Positions 8,605 through 17,133 of a stretch of DNA of 25,430 bases are shown here, one piece after another. Source of the DNA: Negativicutes bacterium (GTDB taxonomy: Bacteria; Bacillota_C; Negativicutes; Sporomusales_B; JARLHX01); assembly GCA_031292035.1 (NCBI GenBank), contig JARLHX010000248.1, positions 1-25,430 of the forward strand. The letters run 5' to 3'. A program made the position numbers and the translations under genes. Positions within the stretch are counted from its first letter, which is position 1; each line of letters opens with the position of its first letter. Below the pieces are notes generated by a model that saw only the letters and a list, made by a program, of their open reading frames with translations, did not search any database and was not told the DNA's origin.

Positions 8605-10062
8605 ATGCCGGCGAACGAGCTGAGGCTGGCCACGGGATTTACCTTCGATTATTCCAACCTGTACGGACCCGGTAAAGTGACGACCTCGGACTGCGAAGAA
8701 CTGGCCCCGCGGATCGCGGCCGCGCAGGCGGCCATCGAGCGGATGCGGGCCGGTGGCGAGGTGCGGGGCCATCTGTCCAAGGACGGAACCCCGGAAAAAG
8801 TATTGTTTTCCCAGCTGCCGTATGTCGCGGCAGGCAATCTTAACTCGCCGCAATCGATCACCCGGCTGAAGGAGTTTGGACAGTCGGTCCGGCATAACGT
8901 GGATGCGGTGATTCATTTCGGCATCGGCGGGTCGTACCTTGGCAACAAGGTGCTGTTCGACATTCACTGCGGCGAGTTCTGGAACAGCAAGGATATTTCA
9001 GCCCGAAACGGCTATCCCAAACTGTATTTTAGCGGCAACAACATTGACCCGGCGCGGACAGTGGACCTTGTGGACCACATCGCGGCCGAGGCCGGACGAA
9101 AAGAAGGGGCCTGCTATAAAGTAATGCTGGTGGTGGTCTCCAAGTCCGGCTCGACTCTTGACACGATGTCAGCCTTCATGGTGGTTTATGGTGCCCTGAA
9201 AGACCGGTTGCCGGACGGCGCGGTCTCGGTGGTCGCGGTTACCGATCCGGCGGAAGGCGAACAAGCCACGCTGCTGAAAAAACTGGCCGGCGACGAGGGG
9301 TGGCCCACCTTTGCCGTTCCCGACGGCGTTGGCGGCAGATTCAGTATTTTTTCGGAAGTGGGCCTTGTGACCGCGGCCTGCATCGGACTTGATATTGACG
9401 CTTTTCTGGCGGGAGCGCGGGGGATGGACGAGGCCTGCCGCACAGGCGATATGTGGGCCAATCCGGCGCTGTTGAACGCGGTGCTCAAGTATCTTGCCGC
9501 CGAGAAATACGGCCGGGATATCGAGGTCTTCATGCCTTACGGCGATTATCTGAAATCCATTGCCGAATGGTACATCCAGCTGTTGGCCGAGTCGCTGGGA
9601 AAACGGCGGGATCGGCAGGGGCGGGAAATTTTCTACGGCCGCACGCCGATTGTCGCGGTGGGTACCACCGATATGCACGCCCAGACCCAGCAGCATCAGG
9701 ACGGAAAAAAGAACAAGGTCGTCCAGTTCGTAAAAATCGCCCAGTGGCAAAGCGACCCGGTTATTCCTGACGCCTTTCCTGCAGTCAAACCGCTGGCGCA
9801 GTTCGCTTCCCTGCGGATGAGCCAGGCGCTGGATACCGCCCTGGAAGCCAACGCCGCCGCCCTGAGCAGCGATAACAGGTTCAACGCCGCCCTGATACTG
9901 CCGCGGCTGGATGCCTATCATCTCGGCGAACTGCTCTATATGCTGGCGCTGTCGGTGGCTTACGAGGGAGAACTGGCCGATGTCGACGCCTTCGACCAGC
10001 CGGGCGTGGAGGCTTACAAGAAGATCATGGGTCCCATGCTGACCAAACTCAAAAACGGGTAA
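8605..10062 (+). CDS. pgi: Glucose-6-phosphate isomerase
   Basis: It interconverts glucose-6-P and fructose-6-P, linking the glucose branch (mutase, galU, galE) to the mannose branch (manC, manB). Family motifs are all present: GIGGSYLGNKVLFD near residue 109, the phosphate-binding VVSKSGSTLDTMSAF, GGRFSIFSEVGLVTAA, LLAESLGK with catalytic E329, and QQHQDG with H364. At 485 aa it sits between the short Bacillus-type (about 450) and long E. coli-type (about 550) enzymes. AAGGAGGGAAGG precedes the ATG with good spacing. A strong hairpin starts 20 nt after the stop, so this ends the transcription unit that begins with the second mutase or earlier. Confidence 0.95.
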   Translation: MPANELRLATGFTFDYSNLYGPGKVTTSDCEELAPRIAAAQAAIERMRAGGEVRGHLSKDGTPEKVLFSQLPYVAAGNLNSPQSITRLKEFGQSVRHNVDAVIHFGIGGSYLGNKVLFDIHCGEFWNSKDISARNGYPKLYFSGNNIDPARTVDLVDHIAAEAGRKEGACYKVMLVVVSKSGSTLDTMSAFMVVYGALKDRLPDGAVSVVAVTDPAEGEQATLLKKLAGDEGWPTFAVPDGVGGRFSIFSEVGLVTAACIGLDIDAFLAGARGMDEACRTGDMWANPALLNAVLKYLAAEKYGRDIEVFMPYGDYLKSIAEWYIQLLAESLGKRRDRQGREIFYGRTPIVAVGTTDMHAQTQQHQDGKKNKVVQFVKIAQWQSDPVIPDAFPAVKPLAQFASLRMSQALDTALEANAAALSSDNRFNAALILPRLDAYHLGELLYMLALSVAYEGELADVDAFDQPGVEAYKKIMGPMLTKLKNG

Positions 10063-10082
10063 AACGATTATAATTTTAGCTG

Positions 10083-10125
10083 ACAGGAAAAGGATCCGCA
10101 AAAAAAATGCGGATCCTTTTCCTGT
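10083..10125 (+). terminator. Strong hairpin after pgi, probable terminator
   Basis: A perfect 18-bp inverted repeat (ACAGGAAAAGGATCCGCA, 10083-10100, pairing with 10108-10125) encloses a 7-A loop. There is no long uniform T-run after it, only TTGTCGTTTCT, but stability and position immediately after pgi argue for termination. Because left-arm and loop are A-rich, it could also stop minus-strand transcription. Confidence 0.7.
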
Positions 10126-10266
10126 TGTCGTTTCTCCTCCCGCGATTCCAGGTTGGCCCCGGGAAATGGTCTGAAGTCCCCGGGTTATTTTCCGCCGATT
10201 ATCGCGTTGCAGTATCCTATTTTTAAAAGTTCTGCGCTGAAAGGCGAATTTTTTTAAAAAAAGATA

Positions 10267-10295
10267 TGGAAAAAAATGTAAAAAAGGATTATAAT
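10267..10295 (+). promoter_or_regulatory. Candidate promoter of the glycan assembly operon
   Basis: A perfect TATAAT (10290-10295) has TGGAAA (10267-10272, 4/6 to TTGACA) exactly 17 nt upstream and an A/T-rich tract before that. Transcription would start near 10302, leaving a leader of about 117 nt before the GTG at 10419. The -35 match is weak, and AT-rich DNA gives such matches by chance. Confidence 0.4.
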
Positions 10296-10418
10296 GGCAA
10301 TGGATTAAATGTAAATTATTGGAAATTATTTTAAGGATGTTTTTTGATTATGGAACCTTCTAGGTAGTGGTTAAATTATCCTTTAATGGACAACATAAAC
10401 AAAAGAGGGGGGAGCGGT

Positions 10419-11318
10419 GTGATAAAGAGTCCAAAGGTTTCGGTTATTATTCCGACACTTAACGCGCAAACCCTCATCGGGCCTCTTTGGGAGGCTTTAC
10501 AACGCCAATGGCTATCCCCTTGGGAGACGATCATTATTGACTCGACTTCCGATGATAAGACGGCGGATATTGCTTCAGCCTTTGGGTCCAAGGTCATAAG
10601 CATCGGCAGAAAGGATTTCAACCATGGCCTGACGCGAAACCTCGGGGCGACCCTGGTTTCCGGCGACATCATCGTTTTTATGACTCAGGATGCGTTGCCT
10701 GCCGATGACGAGACGCTTTACCATCTCATCGAACCGATAGTCGAAGGTAAAGCGGTGGCGGCGTACGCCAGGCAGATTCCCTGTGACGAATCAGATCCTA
10801 TCGAGCGATTCTGGCGGTTTCACAACTATCCTGAAGAGGCGGCGATAAAAAACCTGCAGACCACGTACCGGCGATATTTCTTTTCCAATGTCTGTTCAGC
10901 ATTTCGCAGGGATGTCTTTCTAGAACTAGAGGGGTTTGAGAAGGCAGAAATCGGCGAAGACATGCTGATGGCTTACCGGTTAATAAATGCCCGGTATTCA
11001 ATCGCCTATCAAAGTTCGGCCCAGGTGTTACATTCCCATCATTTTACTACCCGGGAAAAGATAAGACGCTACTTCCAGATCGGCGCGTTTAATCAGGCGC
11101 ACCCGTTTCTCACCGCAGAAGCAAGTCACGAAAAAGACGGTATCGCCACGGTTAAGAAGTTGTTTGGCTACCTGCTGGGCAGCGGAGAATACCGACACCT
11201 TCCCATTGCCTTGGCGGACATGACGCTTCGTTACCTGGCTTATGCTGCGGGACGTTTGAGTGTATCGAAGGTTCACCCTGAAGTCGGTTCGTCCCCGCCG
11301 CGAACGGTGGAGCTATGA
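10419..11318 (+). CDS. GT2 glycosyltransferase, rhamnosyltransferase-like
   Basis: A family-2 glycosyltransferase of 299 aa that would add a sugar to the lipid-linked glycan at the cytoplasmic face. It has the GT-A opening VSVIIPTLNAQTLIGPL, IIIDSTSDDKT, and the pattern DFNHGLTRNLGA with FMTQDALP, which I associate with bacterial rhamnosyltransferases of the WbbL/RfbN type. GEDMLMAYRL is the catalytic-base region. An ATG at 10386 is in frame, but a G-rich ribosome binding site (10407-10414) sits between it and the GTG at 10419, so GTG is preferred. Its stop overlaps the wzm start as ATGA. Family secure; the rhamnose donor is inference, and no rhamnose synthesis genes are in the window. Confidence 0.9.
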   Translation: MIKSPKVSVIIPTLNAQTLIGPLWEALQRQWLSPWETIIIDSTSDDKTADIASAFGSKVISIGRKDFNHGLTRNLGATLVSGDIIVFMTQDALPADDETLYHLIEPIVEGKAVAAYARQIPCDESDPIERFWRFHNYPEEAAIKNLQTTYRRYFFSNVCSAFRRDVFLELEGFEKAEIGEDMLMAYRLINARYSIAYQSSAQVLHSHHFTTREKIRRYFQIGAFNQAHPFLTAEASHEKDGIATVKKLFGYLLGSGEYRHLPIALADMTLRYLAYAAGRLSVSKVHPEVGSSPPRTVEL

Positions 11319-12127
11319 AGAAAGCTTTCCGACAGTTGTTCTGGTGGATAGCGGACATTTATCAAAGCCGACGGCTTATATTGGAACTGACGTACCAAGA
11401 CATCAAGGCCCGCTACCTTGGATCCTGCCTGGGAGCGTTGTGGGCGTTCATCCAGCCGACTGCAACAATCCTAATTTTCTGGTTTGTATTTGAAGTCGGA
11501 TTCAAAGCAGCCGCTGTTGATAATGTTCCATTCATCCTCTGGCTGGTTACCGGCATGGTGCCCTGGTTCTTTATTTCAGACAGCATCTCGGGAGCCACAG
11601 GTTCGATTATCGAAAGCAGCTATCTAGTGAGTAAGGTGGTATTTCGGGTAAGCATTCTACCAGTTATCAAGATATTGGCATCATTAACGATACACCTCTT
11701 TTTTGTCCTGTTCACGTTACTGATGTTTTACTTATATCATTACTCCCCCAATATCTTCTATCTGCAGCTAGTATACTACCTTGTCGCCATGCTGGTTCTA
11801 GTCACAGGCATATCCTGGATTACTTCTTCTCTGGTGATTTTCCTGAAAGACGTTGGACAGGCAGTGGCAATGTTGCTGCAATTCGGGTTTTGGCTTACGC
11901 CGATATTCTGGTCTGTCGGCGCGATCCCTGAAAGATATCAAGGTATTATCAGGATAAACCCTGTCTGTTACCTGGTGGAAGGATATCGGACAACTTTCAT
12001 CTGGCATCGGTGGTTTTGGGAGGATGGTACAGCGGCGCTGAGCTTTTGGATGGTAACGCTGGCGATATTTTTCATAGGAGCAATGGTATTCCGGCGTCTG
12101 CGGCCGCATTTCGCCGATATGCTGTAG
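11315..12127 (+). CDS. wzm: ABC-2 type polysaccharide export permease
   Basis: Membrane half of the exporter that moves a finished lipid-linked polysaccharide across the inner membrane. The 270-aa protein has the family opening LTYQDIKARYLGSCLGALWA near residue 25 and about six hydrophobic segments, with the amphipathic segment WLVTGMVPWFFISDSISGAT typical of Wzm/TagG permeases. FGFWLTPIFWSVGAIPE is the conserved late loop. It overlaps the upstream GT2 gene by 4 nt (ATGA), and the ATPase gene follows 8 nt after its stop. The partner's glycan-binding domain places it in the ABC-transporter-dependent O-antigen pathway rather than the Wzx/Wzy pathway. Confidence 0.95.
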   Translation: MKKAFRQLFWWIADIYQSRRLILELTYQDIKARYLGSCLGALWAFIQPTATILIFWFVFEVGFKAAAVDNVPFILWLVTGMVPWFFISDSISGATGSIIESSYLVSKVVFRVSILPVIKILASLTIHLFFVLFTLLMFYLYHYSPNIFYLQLVYYLVAMLVLVTGISWITSSLVIFLKDVGQAVAMLLQFGFWLTPIFWSVGAIPERYQGIIRINPVCYLVEGYRTTFIWHRWFWEDGTAALSFWMVTLAIFFIGAMVFRRLRPHFADML

Positions 12128-12135
12128 GAGTGAAT

Positions 12136-13455
12136 ATGAATCAGGCTGTAATCACAATCCAGAACGTCTCCAAGATCTATAAACTGTACGACAGTCCCGT
12201 GCAGCGGCTCAAAGAATCGATCATGCCGTTTGCCGGTAAGCGGCATCAGGACTTTTACGCCTTGGATGACGTCAGTTTCATCGTAAACAAAGGTGAAACC
12301 GTCAGTATTGTCGGTAAGAACGGATCCGGCAAGTCAACGCTGCTAAAGATCATTACCGGGGTATTGACTCCCTCCGTCGGATTGGTCGAAGTGCGAGGTA
12401 AAATTGCGGCACTGCTTGAACTTGGAGCCGGTTTCAATCCTGAATTGACGGGAATTGAAAATATCTATCTCAGCGGCATGATTATGGGCTACAACAGAGA
12501 CCAGATGGATGCCAAGCTGGATACAATCGTCGCTTTCACCGACATTGGAGAGTACATCCGCCAGCCTGTCAAGACTTATTCCAGCGGCATGTTCGCTAGA
12601 CTCGCCTTTGCGGTCAATACTAACGTCGATCCCGACATTTTTATTGTTGATGAGGCCTTATCGGTGGGCGATATATTTTTCCAGGCTAAAAGTATGCGCC
12701 AGATAAAGAAAATGGTGGATAACGGAACGACTTTGCTTTTCGTGAGCCATGATCTGAATGCGGTGAGGAGCCTCTGTCAGTCAGCATTATGGCTGAAAGA
12801 AGGAAGAGTGTATTTTTTTGGTGACGCGCCGACGGTGACTGCTGAATACGGGAAAGCTCTGGTCGAAGATATCAATTCTTATCATATTGCTGATTCCTCA
12901 TGCGATTGCCCAACTCAGTTCACCAACAGTGACCGGTCGGAGTCATGGACGGTTGTGGAAGACGAATTCGGCGATGACCCCAAGTATTTTCGAACAGGGA
13001 CTGGCGCGGCTAGGTTCAGGAAAGTCGAAATATTGGATGCTATCGGGAAGCCTATGAAGCATTCTGTCGAGTTTAACCAGGAAATAACGATAAAATGTTT
13101 TATCGAAATTATGCAGGAATGCAAGAACTTATCAGTTGACTATCATATTCGCAATAAGCATGGACAGGAAGTGTTGGGCAACGATACGCATACCGCGGGA
13201 ACAAACCTGCATGCTAGATCTTGGAAAAAAGGGGAATGCTTAATAGCAACTTTTAAAGCCAGACTCCCTATTATTCATGGCATATACAGTGTCAGTGTTC
13301 TGATCTCGAGTTTTCCCGAGCCTGTAAGTCTGGCAGAGGTGATATTCTGCGACTGGATAGAGAATGCTTTTATATTCGAGATGAGAACAAGAAAACCATC
13401 GCAAATTTTCGATTTTGTGTATCTTCCGGGAGAGGTCAATTATCAAGTATTTTAA
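12136..13455 (+). CDS. wzt: Polysaccharide export ABC ATPase with C-terminal glycan-binding domain
   Basis: The ATPase of the Wzm/Wzt exporter, 439 aa. The nucleotide-binding domain has Walker A GKNGSGKST (60-68), signature YSSGMFARLAFA, Walker B DIFIVDEAL and the switch SHD. After a linker rich in acidic residues, residues about 290-439 form a beta-rich segment (VEILDAIGKPMKHSVEFNQE onward) matching the Wzt C-terminal domain that, in E. coli O9a, recognises the capped end of the glycan and gates export. ATPases of this type without that domain are about 250 aa. The ATG at 12136 follows TAGGAG, which overlaps the wzm stop; the frame is open further upstream only because it reads through wzm out of frame. 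A capped, length-controlled glycan is inferred. Confidence 0.94.
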   Translation: MNQAVITIQNVSKIYKLYDSPVQRLKESIMPFAGKRHQDFYALDDVSFIVNKGETVSIVGKNGSGKSTLLKIITGVLTPSVGLVEVRGKIAALLELGAGFNPELTGIENIYLSGMIMGYNRDQMDAKLDTIVAFTDIGEYIRQPVKTYSSGMFARLAFAVNTNVDPDIFIVDEALSVGDIFFQAKSMRQIKKMVDNGTTLLFVSHDLNAVRSLCQSALWLKEGRVYFFGDAPTVTAEYGKALVEDINSYHIADSSCDCPTQFTNSDRSESWTVVEDEFGDDPKYFRTGTGAARFRKVEILDAIGKPMKHSVEFNQEITIKCFIEIMQECKNLSVDYHIRNKHGQEVLGNDTHTAGTNLHARSWKKGECLIATFKARLPIIHGIYSVSVLISSFPEPVSLAEVIFCDWIENAFIFEMRTRKPSQIFDFVYLPGEVNYQVF

Positions 13456-13548
13456 TCACCGAACTCCAACTCAATGGAGTGGCAAGGTTAGCAGGGAATA
13501 TTTTGTAGCCGTGTGTCACAGGGAATTTAAAGCGAAAGGGGTGGTTAT

Positions 13549-14706
13549 ATGCCAAAAAGATTCCGGGGATTTCCGAGTCCGGTATATGTAACTAGGCCCT
13601 TGCTGCCCAGTCTGGATAAAGTCCAAGCGGAGCTCCAGGAGATATGGGGATCCAAATGGCTGACCAATAACGGTCTGCAGCATAACAAGCTGGAAGGTAA
13701 ACTCACGGAATTTCTCCAGGTTCCGTTTCTGTCCCTGTTCAATAATGGAACGACTGCGCTCTTGACGGCTTGTCAGGGTTTGGGGCTGACGGGAGAAGTG
13801 ATAACAACGCCCTTTACTTTTGCCGCCACGCCGCATGTTTTGTCATGGCAGAAGCTGAGGCCAGTATTCTGCGATATCGACTCCGAGACACTGAATATTA
13901 ATCCCGCCATGATCGAAGCGCTGATAACCCCGGAGACAAGCGCAATCATGCCGGTTCATGTTTTTGGCATGCCCTGTGACGTAAAAACGATTCAGGCTAT
14001 AGCGGATTATTACAATCTGAAGGTAATTTATGATGCGGCGCATGCTTTCGGGGTCAGGATTGACGGAGTGGGTATCGGGAATTTCGGGGATGCGAGCATG
14101 TTCAGCTTTCATGCCACAAAACTGTTTCACACCGTCGAAGGAGGCGCGTTGACCTGCCCTAAGGAGAGCTTGAAAGTTCAGCTGGACCTGTTGAAGAATT
14201 TTGGCATCCAAAGCGAAGATGAAGTTCTTTTTCCTGGCATTAACGGAAAGATGAATGAGATCCAGGCCGCTGTCGGATTACTGGTTCTGGAGCTGCTGGC
14301 AGAGGCCTGGGCTAAGCGCAGCGGCCTTATTCAGGCATATCGTGAATGCCTGAATGACATGGAGGGCATCACCTATTGCAAGCCGGCGGAAAACGTTGAA
14401 TACAACCACCAATATTTCGTGATCCGTATTAATGAACAACGGTTTGGCTGTTCGCGAGATCATGTGTATCAGCAACTGAAAGAATACAACGTTTTTGCCC
14501 GGAAATATTTTTATCCATTATGCAGCAACTATAGCTGTTACAGCGCGCTGCCCTCGGCTTCTCCGGACAGGCTGCCGGTGGCAGGGCAGGTGGCGGACGA
14601 GGTATTATCCCTGCCGTTGCACGGTGAATTGGCGCGCGAAGATATCGTGATAATCTGTGATATTATCAGAAGTCAGTCCAGGGCAAAACTTATTATCAAT
14701 GCTTGA
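13549..14706 (+). CDS. DegT/DnrJ/EryC1 family nucleotide-sugar aminotransferase (VioA-like)
   Basis: A PLP-dependent enzyme of 385 aa that converts a keto nucleotide-sugar to an amino sugar in the cytoplasm. LFNNGTTALLTACQGLGL is the PLP phosphate-binding region, VIYDAAHAFGVRIDG supplies the ring-stacking Asp and His, and FSFHATKLFHTVEGGA contains the Schiff-base lysine K191. HATK followed by EGGA is, from memory, typical of VioA-type (4-amino-4,6-dideoxyglucose) enzymes, but the exact sugar cannot be set by eye. AAGGGG precedes the ATG. A 93-nt gap with a small 6-bp hairpin (13463-13480) separates it from wzt. The following acyltransferase-like gene probably acylates the amino group produced here. 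Confidence 0.92.
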   Translation: MPKRFRGFPSPVYVTRPLLPSLDKVQAELQEIWGSKWLTNNGLQHNKLEGKLTEFLQVPFLSLFNNGTTALLTACQGLGLTGEVITTPFTFAATPHVLSWQKLRPVFCDIDSETLNINPAMIEALITPETSAIMPVHVFGMPCDVKTIQAIADYYNLKVIYDAAHAFGVRIDGVGIGNFGDASMFSFHATKLFHTVEGGALTCPKESLKVQLDLLKNFGIQSEDEVLFPGINGKMNEIQAAVGLLVLELLAEAWAKRSGLIQAYRECLNDMEGITYCKPAENVEYNHQYFVIRINEQRFGCSRDHVYQQLKEYNVFARKYFYPLCSNYSCYSALPSASPDRLPVAGQVADEVLSLPLHGELAREDIVIICDIIRSQSRAKLIINA

Positions 14707-14798
14707 AGGCTTGTTTCGCCGGCCAGACACGTACAGTAAAGAAAAAGGCCGGGGAAAAGGGAGGCGCAACATCTGGGAGTATATTGGGAGGCCATCCG

Positions 14799-15893
14799 AT
14801 GCAGATGGAACTACTGAGCACGCAGGACAAACGCTGGCGCGAAATGCTCGCCGGCCTCAGACACGATGTTTACCATTTGCCTGAATACTGCAGTCTATGT
14901 GCAGGGCATGAGGGCGGTGTCCCGGCAGCCGTATACGCCACAGATGACGCGGGTAATAAATTTTTGTTGCCGATCATCATCAGACCGGTACCTTTCGGCG
15001 CAATCGGACAGCCCCTGTTCGATGCAACTTCCCCTTTCGGCTACCCCGGACCACTGGTCAAATTGACAGACAGCGGCGAAGCTTGGTTGAAAGCGCTGGG
15101 GTCCTTGTTGAAGGATTTCCTGCGGAATAATAAGATTATTTCATTGTTCTGCCGGCTTCATCCAATCCTGGATGTCCCGCGTCAATCTTTCGAACTGCCG
15201 GGGACCGTAGTTCAGCACGGAGAAACAGTGTCCCTTGATCTGAGTGTGACTGATGCCGAGGGCTTTTCCCAAATGAGCAGATGTCACCGCCGCGAAATAA
15301 ACAAGGCAAGGGACCGGGGCTACTTGTTTGTAGTCGACGAAACATGGCGTTATCTCGACGAATTTACGCGCATCTATGCTGAAACCATGCGTCGCTGCGA
15401 CGCAGAGCCTTTTTATTATTTCTCAAGGGATTATTTCAGTCACTTACGAGACATTGCCGGCTTCGGAGTACAGTTGTGCGTGCTTTTAATTGGGGACCGG
15501 GTAGCCGCGGCAGCGGTGGTTTCGGAAATCCACGGGATTGTTCAGGGACATCAGTCGGCAACTGCCAACGAATGTGTTAGTCATAACCCAACGGTGGCTC
15601 TGTATGATTTCATCGGAAAATGGGCCAGGCAAAGAGGAAACCGCCTGTTTCATCTGGGCAGCGGAGTCGGCGGGAAACGGGATTCCCTGTTTGATTTCAA
15701 GGCGAAATTTTCGCGACTGCGGCATCCGTTGTGCACCTGGCGATTGATTACAGATGAAACGGTCTACAGTAAGCTGGTGAAACAGTGGGAACGACGCACA
15801 GGCAGTTTTCCAGATGGTGAGGACGGTTTCTTTCCGGCTTACCGTAAGCCAATAAGGAACTGTACTTCAGTCAGGAGTGCAAGAGGTGAATAA
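14799..15893 (+). CDS. FemAB/GNAT-like acyl- or aminoacyl-transferase
   Basis: A 364-aa protein of the GNAT-fold superfamily resembling FemAB-related proteins of polysaccharide clusters. The central segment MSRCHRREINKARDRGY, then the conserved YAETMRRCDAEPFYYFSRDY and, late in the protein, WARQRGNRLFHLGSGVGG followed by LFDFKAKFS, is the pattern of that family. ATG 14799 is chosen because GGGAGG (14786-14791) lies 7 nt upstream; the frame is open back to a TTG at 14703 without a good binding site, adding a Lys/Gly-rich extension unlike the family. Next to the aminotransferase, the likely job is N-acylating (or adding an amino acid to) an amino sugar. It overlaps the next gene by 8 nt. Substrate unknown. 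Confidence 0.8.
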   Translation: MQMELLSTQDKRWREMLAGLRHDVYHLPEYCSLCAGHEGGVPAAVYATDDAGNKFLLPIIIRPVPFGAIGQPLFDATSPFGYPGPLVKLTDSGEAWLKALGSLLKDFLRNNKIISLFCRLHPILDVPRQSFELPGTVVQHGETVSLDLSVTDAEGFSQMSRCHRREINKARDRGYLFVVDETWRYLDEFTRIYAETMRRCDAEPFYYFSRDYFSHLRDIAGFGVQLCVLLIGDRVAAAAVVSEIHGIVQGHQSATANECVSHNPTVALYDFIGKWARQRGNRLFHLGSGVGGKRDSLFDFKAKFSRLRHPLCTWRLITDETVYSKLVKQWERRTGSFPDGEDGFFPAYRKPIRNCTSVRSARGE

Positions 15894-17133
15894 TCAGGTG
15901 CCGCTGGTAAGCGTTATTATTCCATCCTACAATCATGCCAAGTATATTGCCGAAGCGATTCAAAGCGTGCTAGACCAGGATTTCCAGGATTTTGAGATTA
16001 TTGTGGTGGATGACGGTTCTCAGGATAACAGCGTTGCTGTGATACAGGCTTTCACAGATCCCCGGGTAAAGCTGACCACGTTTGCTGTCAATCAAGGCGG
16101 CAGTGTTGCCGCAAATCATGCTATCAGGAAGGCCGCCGGCCGCTATCTCGCTGTTCTTAGTTCCGATGATGTATTTTTGCCGCAAAAATTAAGCAGGCAG
16201 GTCTGCTTTTTAGCCGATAATCCGAATGTTGGCGCCGTCTTCAGCTACGCGCAGCTAATCAATGAGACCGGTGACGACTTTGTTGATGAAACGCATTTCT
16301 ATCACGGCGTTTTTGACCAGGGGAACCGAGGCCGGCATCAGTGGCTGAATCATTTCTTTTTTCAAGGAAACTGTCTGTGCCACCCTAGCATGATGATACG
16401 AAGAGGATGCTTTGATAGGGTCGGTTTTTACGATGAACGTCTTGCCCAGTTAACGGACCTTGATTATTGGATCAGGCTGTGTATGACAACTGATATCCAT
16501 ATTTTGCCGGAGAAACTGGTCAAATTCCGGATCAGGGACGGGGAGCAAAATGCGAGCGGATATCGGCCTGATACAAGAATAAGATGCTCTCTGGAAATTA
16601 TCCAAGTTCTCAACAATTACCTTAAGTTAGCGAAAGTCGAAGATATTAAAAAAATTTTTGGAGATTATCCATTGATTGCTAGCGCAAAAAGCGATGATCC
16701 AAGAGCGATCTCCTATATTTTGGCTCGAATTGCCTATGACGTCGGAAGTCCTAGTTATAAATATTTTGCGTTACATACGCTTTACCATCTTATGAAAGAT
16801 AACGATAGTGCCGCGTTAATTAAAGAACTATACGGATTTTCCTGTTCTGATTTAGTTTTAAAGGCCGCCGCACACGATGTTTTTGGCATCCTGCATCCTG
16901 AACGGATTTCCGAACTTGAAACCGGAACCAAAAGACAGGCGATAGCCTTAACAGAATTAGGAGAGGAGATTGCTAAACAGAAAACAACCATAGCACTATT
17001 GTGCGACGAGATCAACAAACAAAAGCAGATCATTACCGATCTCGGTGCTGCTATTGAGGAGAAGAATGACATTATAACAGAGATGCGTACATTCTTTGCT
17101 ATACGCGGAGGTGTCGGGATTGACTTTTTCTAA
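15886..17133 (+). CDS. GT2 glycosyltransferase with C-terminal coiled coil
   Basis: A family-2 glycosyltransferase of 415 aa. The catalytic domain (residues about 5-230) opens with VSVIIPSYNHAKYIAEAIQS, has IVVDDGSQDNS and the SSDDVFLP metal-binding loop, and LTDLDYWIRL as the base region. Residues about 340-400 form a coiled coil with three consecutive 14-residue repeats: ELGEEIAKQKTTIA, LLCDEINKQKQIIT and DLGAAIEEKNDIIT. I favour GTG 15886 with CAGGAG about 9 nt upstream over GTG 15877, which has no spacing. It overlaps the preceding gene by 8 nt and the next by 14 nt, indicating coupled translation. The coiled coil may mediate assembly with the downstream glycosyltransferase or act as a spacer. 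Donor sugar unknown. Confidence 0.88.
   Translation: MNNQVPLVSVIIPSYNHAKYIAEAIQSVLDQDFQDFEIIVVDDGSQDNSVAVIQAFTDPRVKLTTFAVNQGGSVAANHAIRKAAGRYLAVLSSDDVFLPQKLSRQVCFLADNPNVGAVFSYAQLINETGDDFVDETHFYHGVFDQGNRGRHQWLNHFFFQGNCLCHPSMMIRRGCFDRVGFYDERLAQLTDLDYWIRLCMTTDIHILPEKLVKFRIRDGEQNASGYRPDTRIRCSLEIIQVLNNYLKLAKVEDIKKIFGDYPLIASAKSDDPRAISYILARIAYDVGSPSYKYFALHTLYHLMKDNDSAALIKELYGFSCSDLVLKAAAHDVFGILHPERISELETGTKRQAIALTELGEEIAKQKTTIALLCDEINKQKQIITDLGAAIEEKNDIITEMRTFFAIRGGVGIDFF

Larger units (their letters stand above)
10063..10418 (+). other. 356-bp gene-free junction between metabolic block and glycan cluster
   Basis: It holds the pgi hairpin (10083-10125), a GC-rich stretch with two CCCCGGG copies (around 10156 and 10178), and then a markedly A/T-rich segment from about 10216 containing a TATAAT. 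I see no coding region, tRNA or JUMPstart-like element. Base composition changes here from GC-rich upstream to moderate or AT-rich downstream. Confidence 0.7.

Noticed and set aside
9169..10101. 310-aa open frame on the minus strand opposite pgi
   Set aside because: Shadow of a well-supported gene; its start falls in the terminator hairpin and there is no family resemblance.
10156..10184. Two CCCCGGG copies as an operator or hairpin
   Set aside because: Only a 6-bp possible stem with a long loop and no T-run; too weak to call.
10296..10418. JUMPstart/ops-type antitermination element before the glycan operon
   Set aside because: No GGCGGTAG-like core found; CTAGGTAGTGG near 10360 is only a loose resemblance.
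12010..12135. Upstream extension of the Wzt ATPase frame
   Set aside because: Reads through wzm out of frame; ATG 12136 has TAGGAG at correct distance and gives the normal family N-terminus.
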